Below are positions 5,526 through 9,900 of a DNA stretch of 9,900 nt, piece after piece. The position numbers and the translations under genes were made by a program. The notes beneath the pieces were generated by a model, which was not told the DNA's origin, made no database searches, and saw nothing but the letters and a program-made list of their open reading frames with translations. The stretch is from NCBI GenBank assembly GCA_023143305.1, contig JAGLHV010000029.1:1-9900 (forward strand), in the 5' to 3' direction. Positions within the stretch are counted from its first letter, which is position 1. Every line of letters begins with the position of its first letter. This DNA comes from a bacterium (GTDB taxonomy: Bacteria > CBDUZB01 > JAGLHV01).

Positions 5526-7859
5526 TTAATAAAATCCTTTGGTATCCAAAGATATTTTTTGTTTCGTTTTTCTAAGAAAAACGGTGCTTTTATTTGCCTG
5601 CAGCTTTTGATTTGCTCCGTAGACTTTTATCGGTAAAGTATCTTTTTTGTTTTTAGAAAAAAGGGTGAGACGAATTTTTTCTTTGTTTATGTTTACGGAT
5701 ATTTCATATCCTTTCCACTGTAACAAAAATTTAATTTTTTCCCAGCAGGCAGGCAATTTTGGTTGAAAAGAAAGACACCCTTTATCAATCTTTACCCCGG
5801 CAAAACCGTTAATAGCTGTTTGCCATGTTCCACCTAAAGAAGCGGCATGAATTCCGTCAATAGTATTACCGTAAATGTTTTTACGGTCGGCGTAGACAGA
5901 ATTGAGAAAGTAACGGTAGGCTTTAATTTTTTCACCTACTTCTACTCCCATCAGAGAATGCATCGAAACACTAAGTGATGATTTATGCAGTGTCCTTTTC
6001 TCGTAAAAGAGATAGTTTTTTTTCTTTAAATTATAATCAAAGGAAGAGGGTAATAGATATAAGAGCATAACAACATCAGCTTGTTTAACAAATTGGGTTT
6101 TATCTAAAATGTGAATATTTTTTGGGAGAAGGGGCAGGAAATTGCTGTCTAATTCAGGTAAAGGGAATTTTTTTAGTTTAAAATAACCGTCAAATTCTTC
6201 AAGGATATTTGTTTTTTTCGAAAAAGGTACAAATATGTTAACTGCTATTTTTCCCCAATTTTCCAGATCTTTTAACTTTAAATTTATTTTTTTGGTGAGT
6301 CTTTTTATTGAGCCGGGGAATTCTTTTTTTAACGCTAAATATGTTTTTTTGGCAATTTCTAAATTCCATTTTGCCATTAAATTAGTGTAGGTATTATTGT
6401 TGACATCAATGTGAAATTCGTCCGGACCGATAACATGGTTTATTTCATATTTTTTAGTTCGTTTATTGTATTCTACCCTGCTGGCCCAAAAACGAGCTGT
6501 TTCCAGAAGGATTTCTAAACCATAATTTAACATAAAATCGAAATCATTAGTAGCCTGGAAATAATGGTAAATTCCATAGGAAATATCAGCCGAAATATGA
6601 TGTTCGTATTGCATAGTGCTTACTTTTTTAATTTTACCCTCGACGTCTTTATACCATTGGGGGGTTACATCTTTTCCGGTATCAGCTGATTCCCAGGGGA
6701 ACATAGCTCCTTTAAATCCTTTTTGTTGGGCGTTTTCCCTGGCCATATTTAATCTGCGATAACGGTATAATAATAGATTTTTAGCAATAAGAGGATTGGT
6801 ATAAATAAAAAAGGGCAGGATAAATATTTCAGTATCCCAGAAAATATGTCCACGATAGCCTTCACCACTAAGTGCTTTTGCTTTAATGCTGGTATCAATA
6901 TCTTGCGTGCCGGTAGAAATAAGTAGATGATAAATATTAAACCTTAACGCCTTTTCCGCTTTAGGATCCCCCGTTATTTCAATATTAGCTTTTTTCCATT
7001 TTTTAGTCCATACCTTGCAATGGGCGTTAAAGAGTTGATTAAAACCTTTTTTGGTAATTTTTTTGATGTTTTTTATTGTTTTGTTTCGGATTTGCCGGGG
7101 GTTGATTTCCAGTGAATTATAGAAAGTAAAGAATTTAGTAATAACAACAGTCTCCTCTTTTTTTACGGTTAAATCAAAGGAGCGGGTAGAAACAACGGAA
7201 ACTTTATTATTTTGTTCTATTTTTAATTGGGTGCCGTAAGCAAGTAAGATATTTTGGTCTAATGTCTTAAAACACAGATAGTTAACATTATCATATTTAT
7301 TGAATTCTATGATGTCCACATGTTTTTTGTTTCCTTCGGTAATGACTCCTTTATTGGTAATAGAAGAATTTACTGCACTTTCGATAGTAAAATGAGCTGA
7401 ATCATCAATGGGGGTAATACAAACTTGCATTGCAGCAATATGTGTATCGAACATACTAAAAAAACGCATTGATTGATATTTGAATCTTTTTTTCTTGCTG
7501 TTTTTATAAATTGTTTTTCTGATTAGAAAACCCTTATGCATATCCAGAATTCGTTTATGTTCAAGAACATCCATTGCCGTAACATCGAGTTTTTCTCCTT
7601 TGCTGATTACTCTGAAATCTATGGGATTGGGGGCATTGACCAATTCAGTTACTTGTGCCCCTGCTTTATCGTAAATGTTGCTAAAAAAAGTACCGGGGAA
7701 ACAATTACGTGGAATTTCCTCCAGAATTCCTCTGCTGCCGATATATCCATTACCGAGAGAGAGTTGGGTTTCAATAATATTTTGTTGTTTAGGATGCCAT
7801 CCTTCAGAGGTGATTAACCATGCAGAATTTGATAAATAGTGGGTAAAATAATTAGCCAT
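5526..7859 (-). CDS. GH65 glycoside phosphorylase (kojibiose/trehalose/maltose phosphorylase type)
   Basis: This 777-residue protein has the full GH65 layout: an N-terminal beta-sandwich (about 1-270), an (alpha/alpha)6 barrel (about 300-690) and a small C-terminal beta domain. Family enzymes invert and phosphorolyse alpha-glucosides to beta-glucose 1-phosphate and a free sugar or polyol. Visible motifs are LSLGNGYIGSRG (33-44), SGEGYRGHIFWDTEIF (331-346), the general-acid motif VIGPDEFH with E481, NNNTYTN (487-493), KQADV (592-596) with the family's conserved lysine, SSLSVSMHSLMG (627-638) and the DGIHAASLGGTWQ loop (668-680) of the phosphate site. These favour a phosphorylase over a hydrolase. 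The specificity (kojibiose, trehalose, maltose, nigerose, glucosylglycerol) cannot be read reliably. There is no signal peptide, so it acts inside the cell. It leads the operon with the GT4 gene. AAAGGAT at 7863-7869 supports the start, and a promoter lies at 7956-7984. Length and domains appear complete. Confidence 0.92.
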   Translation of the reverse strand: MANYFTHYLSNSAWLITSEGWHPKQQNIIETQLSLGNGYIGSRGILEEIPRNCFPGTFFSNIYDKAGAQVTELVNAPNPIDFRVISKGEKLDVTAMDVLEHKRILDMHKGFLIRKTIYKNSKKKRFKYQSMRFFSMFDTHIAAMQVCITPIDDSAHFTIESAVNSSITNKGVITEGNKKHVDIIEFNKYDNVNYLCFKTLDQNILLAYGTQLKIEQNNKVSVVSTRSFDLTVKKEETVVITKFFTFYNSLEINPRQIRNKTIKNIKKITKKGFNQLFNAHCKVWTKKWKKANIEITGDPKAEKALRFNIYHLLISTGTQDIDTSIKAKALSGEGYRGHIFWDTEIFILPFFIYTNPLIAKNLLLYRYRRLNMARENAQQKGFKGAMFPWESADTGKDVTPQWYKDVEGKIKKVSTMQYEHHISADISYGIYHYFQATNDFDFMLNYGLEILLETARFWASRVEYNKRTKKYEINHVIGPDEFHIDVNNNTYTNLMAKWNLEIAKKTYLALKKEFPGSIKRLTKKINLKLKDLENWGKIAVNIFVPFSKKTNILEEFDGYFKLKKFPLPELDSNFLPLLPKNIHILDKTQFVKQADVVMLLYLLPSSFDYNLKKKNYLFYEKRTLHKSSLSVSMHSLMGVEVGEKIKAYRYFLNSVYADRKNIYGNTIDGIHAASLGGTWQTAINGFAGVKIDKGCLSFQPKLPACWEKIKFLLQWKGYEISVNINKEKIRLTLFSKNKKDTLPIKVYGANQKLQANKSTVFLRKTKQKISLDTKGFY

Positions 7860-7955
7860 AAGATCCTTTAATAAAAGGGAATTTTGTCTGTATTATTCTC
7901 GCTAAGCATTTTTTAACTGAGTTTTATTGAGTATAAAAACAACTAAACCTGTTTA

Positions 7956-7984
7956 AGAATACAAAATTTTTTATGGAAAGTCAA
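7956..7984 (-). promoter_or_regulatory. Predicted promoter of the GH65-GT4 operon
   Basis: On the minus strand, TTGACT (7984-7979) and TATTCT (7961-7956) are 17 bp apart, matching 5/6 and 4/6 of the sigma-70 boxes. Initiation would fall near 7949, leaving a leader of about 90 nt before the GH65 start. The palindrome at 7944-7955 would lie over the start point, where a repressor could act; that role is inferred. Confidence 0.5.
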
Positions 7985-8004
7985 TCCAAAATTAGGTTGA
8001 CTTT
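7977..8004. repeat. Inverted repeat holding two back-to-back -35 boxes
   Basis: AAAGTCAA at 7977-7984 and TTGACTTT at 7997-8004 are perfect 8-bp inverted arms around a 12-bp spacer. Each arm contains the -35 box of one of the two divergent promoters. The centre-to-centre arm distance is 20 bp, about two helical turns, so a dimeric regulator could in principle bind both arms and control both directions. Confidence 0.55.
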
Positions 8005-8025
8005 TAATTGAAGAAAAAATAAAAT
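7997..8025 (+). promoter_or_regulatory. Predicted rightward promoter before the cysteine-rich gene
   Basis: TTGACT (7997-8002) and TAAAAT (8020-8025) are 17 bp apart, each matching 5/6 of the sigma-70 consensus. A transcript from about 8032 would run some 198 nt before the start at 8230. A closer TATAGT (8132-8137) might be a second -10 box but has no good -35 partner. The remainder of the 7860-8229 gap is A-rich and I see no gene in it. Confidence 0.5.
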
Positions 8026-8042
8026 AAAATAAAAAAAGAAGT

Positions 8043-8057
8043 TAACATGAAATGTTA
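8043..8057. repeat. Small inverted repeat just after the predicted start site
   Basis: TAACAT-GAA-ATGTTA forms a perfect 6-bp inverted repeat with a three-base centre at about +11 to +25 of the predicted rightward promoter. The position suits a repressor operator. The short AT-rich arms could also occur by chance. Confidence 0.3.
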
Positions 8058-8111
8058 TTAAAAGTAAAAAAAATAAAATGGTACTGAAAAAACATAACAG
8101 AGTAATAAGTT

Positions 8112-8143
8112 TTTTAAACAGACTTGTTTTGTATAGTATAAAT
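8112..8143 (-). repeat. Inverted partial copy C of the regulatory repeat
   Basis: TTAAACAGACTT at 8114-8125 on the plus strand is the exact reverse complement of 8598-8609 in copy B, and nine bases of its neighbourhood also match copy A. A T-run and a TATA-GT/CT block follow in similar order, though spacing differs between copies. Within it AAACA-GACT-TGTTT (8116-8129) is an imperfectly centred inverted repeat of operator-like form. Confidence 0.4.
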
Positions 8144-8229
8144 GTAAATCTTGCCTATTCCGGATATAGATATGCGATATGATAGGGGAGGTAGGCGAAG
8201 AAAATTGCTTTAAAAGGAGAAAATTATTT

Positions 8230-8439
8230 ATGGAAAAGTGTAAAAGTGAAGAAAATAAAAACTATTGTAATTGTTCTTATGAGCCCTGTGAGAGAAAAGG
8301 AATATGTTGTGAATGCATAAAATATCATTTGAGACTTAATGAGTTTCCTGCCTGTTTTTTTCCTTCTGATGTAGAAAAAACCTATGACCGGTCAATTGAA
8401 AAATTTATTGAAATTTATCAAGATAAGAAAAAACAGTAA
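8230..8439 (+). CDS. Small cysteine-rich protein, DUF6485-like
   Basis: This 69-residue protein has cysteines at C4, C13, C15, C20, C26, C27, C29 and C46, mostly in a tight cluster ([17 protein letters not shown]), followed by [16 protein letters not shown] and [11 protein letters not shown]. The pattern CxC-x4-C-x5-CCxC, then a histidine, PACFF and EKTYDRS, is what I recall for the DUF6485 family of small bacterial and archaeal proteins. The clustered cysteines suggest zinc or iron-sulfur binding, but the function is unknown. I chose the ATG at 8230 because AAGGAG at 8214-8219 sits ten bases upstream. An in-frame ATG at 8179 would add 17 residues but has no ribosome binding site. The protein is probably cytoplasmic, without a signal peptide. 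It stands alone between two regulatory regions, about 270 bp from the next gene. The family assignment is from memory and reasonably secure. Confidence 0.8.
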   Translation: MEKCKSEENKNYCNCSYEPCERKGICCECIKYHLRLNEFPACFFPSDVEKTYDRSIEKFIEIYQDKKKQ

Positions 8440-8569
8440 TAAAGCGATAAGTAGATTAGGATGAATACTAAAAAATTTAAGGACACCGTTAATATTCATA
8501 AAAAGAGTACTTCTAACAATTCCTGCCTATTATCTTGAAAATAGTGCCTTTAACGATTTTCCGCAAACC

Positions 8570-8666
8570 TTTATTTAGTATAAGGGCAAACAAAAATAAG
8601 TCTGTTTAAGGGTACAAATTTTTATCGAAAAATAATTTATAACGGTATTGACTTTTCAAAGAAGAA
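8570..8666 (+). repeat. Regulatory-region direct repeat, copy B
   Basis: This is the partner of 7923-8015, in the same orientation and also ending in a TTGACTTTT block (8648-8656) that serves as a -35 box. It carries AAGTCTGTTTAA at 8598-8609, shared in reverse with copy C. A six-base-longer stretch separates AGTATAA from CTGTTTAAG relative to copy A. The rest of the 8440-8710 gap holds a weak AT-rich hairpin (8461-8499) and no gene. Confidence 0.6.
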
Positions 8667-8676
8667 GGGATAATAT
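8648..8676 (+). promoter_or_regulatory. Predicted promoter of the binding-protein/receptor operon
   Basis: TTGACT (8648-8653) and TAATAT (8671-8676) are 17 bp apart, matching 5/6 and 4/6 of the sigma-70 boxes. Initiation near 8683 would give a short leader of about 28 nt before the ATG at 8711. The repeat described at 8570-8666 covers the -35 box and the roughly 80 bp upstream of it, the usual place for activator or UP-element contacts. Confidence 0.55.
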
Positions 8677-8710
8677 TATATTAGGATGTTATTTAAAATA
8701 AAGGGATAAA

Positions 8711-9685
8711 ATGAATTTTAAAAAGTATAAAATAATAGTAAGTATCTTAAGTATGGCTCTTTTTTTTAATATAAGTGTGGATTTTATTTGTTCAAAAAGC
8801 TTATCAATTTGTATTATAAAGGGAGAGAATATAAAGCCGTATGATGAGGCTTTGGAAGGATTTTTAGAAGTATTGCAGGAGAAAGCAAGTAAAAAAAAGG
8901 ATAATTTAGTTTTAAGTTATTATAAATTTTCAAGAAACATCCGGGATGAACATATTATTAAGGAAATTAAAAACAAAAAACCTCATTTAATTCTTACTAT
9001 CGGAACAAATCCAACACGAAAAATCAAGAAAGAAATAAAAAAAATTCCGGTAGTATTTTCGATGGTATTAGCTCCTGTAGCAAATGGATTAGTAAGAAGT
9101 ATGCGTTATCCCGGGAACAACCTTACCGGAGCGTCAATGGATGTTTCTCTGAACGTTCAATTTAAAAAATTAAAAGAAATTCTTCCCCGGGCAAAGAAAA
9201 TAGGGGTAATTTATGATGCCCAAAAAACAGGAAAAAAAATTAAGAGGGCTGTTTCTTTAGCTAAAAAATATAATTTAAAATTAATAAAAGCTGTTGTCTC
9301 TTCTCCCGGGCAGGTACCCGGAGCGCTGGAGAGTATAATTAAAAAGATAGATGTATTATGGATAGTTATAGACAAGACTGTTGTCAGTGAAAGGTCTTTA
9401 GAATATATGTTAGCAATGAGTTTAAAAAAGAAAATACCGGTAATGGGGCCGGCTATGTATATGGTAAAAAAAGGAGCATTATTTAGTTTAAGTTGTGATT
9501 ATGAAGATATAGGAAGACAATCCGGGGAATTAGCCTGGAAAATATTAAAAGGAAAAAACACCAAGAACTTAGCTGTTACTCTGCCAAGAAAAACGCATTT
9601 TGTAATAAATAGTAGAGTTGCCAAAAAAGTAAAAGTAAATATTCCGGAGGTTTTATTAAAAGATGCTTACAAAATTTTTAAGTAA
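8711..9685 (+). CDS. Secreted ABC-type substrate-binding protein (ABC_sub_bind family)
   Basis: This 324-residue protein belongs to the PF04392 (ABC_sub_bind, formerly DUF534) group of periplasmic binding proteins. A basic start followed by a hydrophobic run (about residues 3-25) is a signal peptide. The cysteine at 27 is not in a proper lipobox, so a soluble periplasmic form is more likely than a lipoprotein. Family hallmarks are the type-I two-lobe pattern with PHLILTIGTNPT (91-102), IPVVFSMVLAPV (112-123), PGNNLTGASMD (134-144), AKKIGVIYDA (161-170) and GALFSLSCDYEDIGRQSGELAWKILKG (255-281, shown in part by its GRQ and AWKIL elements). No permease or ATPase gene lies in the window. The next gene looks like an outer-membrane receptor, a pairing in which such proteins may serve as a periplasmic partner. 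Tryptophan binding is known for one relative (TrpX), but the ligand here is unknown. AAGGGA at 8701-8706 supports the start. Confidence 0.88.
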   Translation: MNFKKYKIIVSILSMALFFNISVDFICSKSLSICIIKGENIKPYDEALEGFLEVLQEKASKKKDNLVLSYYKFSRNIRDEHIIKEIKNKKPHLILTIGTNPTRKIKKEIKKIPVVFSMVLAPVANGLVRSMRYPGNNLTGASMDVSLNVQFKKLKEILPRAKKIGVIYDAQKTGKKIKRAVSLAKKYNLKLIKAVVSSPGQVPGALESIIKKIDVLWIVIDKTVVSERSLEYMLAMSLKKKIPVMGPAMYMVKKGALFSLSCDYEDIGRQSGELAWKILKGKNTKNLAVTLPRKTHFVINSRVAKKVKVNIPEVLLKDAYKIFK

Positions 9686-9734
9686 AAAAAAGAAAAGAAA
9701 TTTTGAAGAAAATAAATCAACTAAAGGAAAAAAA

Positions 9735-9900
9735 ATGAAAAAAATTATTGTTGGAATAGGTACTCTTTGGGGAGTGTTGTTTATTTTTGCCTTACCGTTA
9801 TTTGCTCTGGATAATGAAGAACCCCCGGAATTTTTATTGTTTGGGAAACAGGAGAAAGTAGTGACGGCGGGAAAGTATGAACAAGAAAAAGCAGAAGTAG
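9735..9900 (+). CDS. N-terminus of a probable TonB-dependent outer-membrane receptor (cut by window end)
   Basis: The frame runs open from ATG 9735 to the window end (55 complete codons). It begins with a clear signal peptide: MKK, a hydrophobic run to residue 22, and a likely cleavage after LFA near residue 24. The mature start then reads EKVVTAGKYEQEKAEV, which matches the opening of a TonB receptor plug domain (VVTA-x-K/R-x-x-Q-x-x-x-x-V, normally followed by PASVTVI). No TonB box is obvious in the short region before it. AAAGGA at 9724-9729 supports the start. An in-frame ATG at 9663 would overlap the previous gene and add 24 basic residues ahead of the signal peptide, so it is less likely. 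The 49-bp gap to the binding-protein gene, without a terminator, suggests one operon. The call rests on few residues; another secreted protein cannot be excluded. Confidence 0.6.
   Translation, partial: MKKIIVGIGTLWGVLFIFALPLFALDNEEPPEFLLFGKQEKVVTAGKYEQEKAEV

Larger units (their letters stand above)
7923..8015 (+). repeat. Regulatory-region direct repeat, copy A
   Basis: This stretch aligns with 8570-8666 along its length. Shared blocks in order are TTTATT-AGTATAA, CTGTTTAAG (7949-7957), TACAAA followed by a T-run and TTTAT-GAAA, and TTGACTTTT (7997-8005) followed by an A-rich GAAGAA. The distance from CTGTTTAAG to TTGACT is 48 bp here and 46 bp in the other copy, which argues for common descent rather than chance AT-richness. 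It includes a perfect 12-bp palindrome, TAAACCTGTTTA, at 7944-7955. Confidence 0.6.

Noticed and set aside
7536..7817. Plus-strand open frame of 93 codons inside the GH65 gene
   Set aside because: It is antisense to the conserved GH65 N-terminal domain, with no ribosome binding site or known domain.
8179..8229. Upstream ATG giving the cysteine-rich protein 17 more residues
   Set aside because: There is no ribosome binding site before 8179, whereas AAGGAG lies ten bases before the ATG at 8230, and the cysteine-rich family starts near the latter.
8461..8499. Hairpin ATGAATA/TATTCAT after the cysteine-rich gene
   Set aside because: It has seven AT-rich pairs, a 25-base loop and no T-run; this could easily be chance in such sequence.
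7923..8666. Reading the three related intergenic elements as a CRISPR array or transposon ends
   Set aside because: The copies are imperfect, irregularly spaced and in mixed orientation, with no transposase, cas gene or target duplications seen.

Overview
The window is AT-rich bacterial DNA. It carries eight protein genes, two of them cut by the window edges, and no RNA genes, CRISPR array or insertion sequence that I can recognise. A partial gene at the right edge reads like the start of a TonB-dependent outer-membrane receptor, behind a secreted ABC-type binding protein. This points to a diderm (Gram-negative-type) bacterium. The low GC, strong AGGAG-type ribosome binding sites and gene content would fit an anaerobic candidate-phylum lineage such as Omnitrophota or Atribacterota, but that placement is inference.

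Left part (1-4271, plus strand): the tail of an unrecognised lysine-rich protein; a consensus sigma-70 promoter (TTGACA, 17 bp, TATAAT); a zinc-ribbon/RDD membrane protein; a DRE-TIM acyltransferase of the homocitrate synthase/Re-citrate synthase type; a GC-rich hairpin; and nadE. The NadE synthetase half looks intact. In its glutaminase half the nucleophilic cysteine position is glycine.

Middle part (4319-7859, minus strand): a two-gene operon of a GH65 glycoside phosphorylase followed 16 bp later by a GT4 glycosyltransferase, converging on nadE. It probably handles an alpha-glucosidic disaccharide or a related solute.

Right part (7860-9900): a divergent regulatory region with back-to-back TTGACT -35 boxes, a small cysteine-rich protein of the DUF6485 type, then a secreted substrate-binding protein of the ABC_sub_bind family and the start of the presumed TonB receptor, which together look like a nutrient-uptake operon. 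The region before the cysteine-rich gene and the region before the binding-protein gene share a roughly 95-bp imperfect direct repeat that includes the promoter -35 box, and an inverted partial copy lies between them.

The most notable observations are the apparently dead NadE glutaminase site and the repeated regulatory module. I did not find a clearly new multi-gene system.
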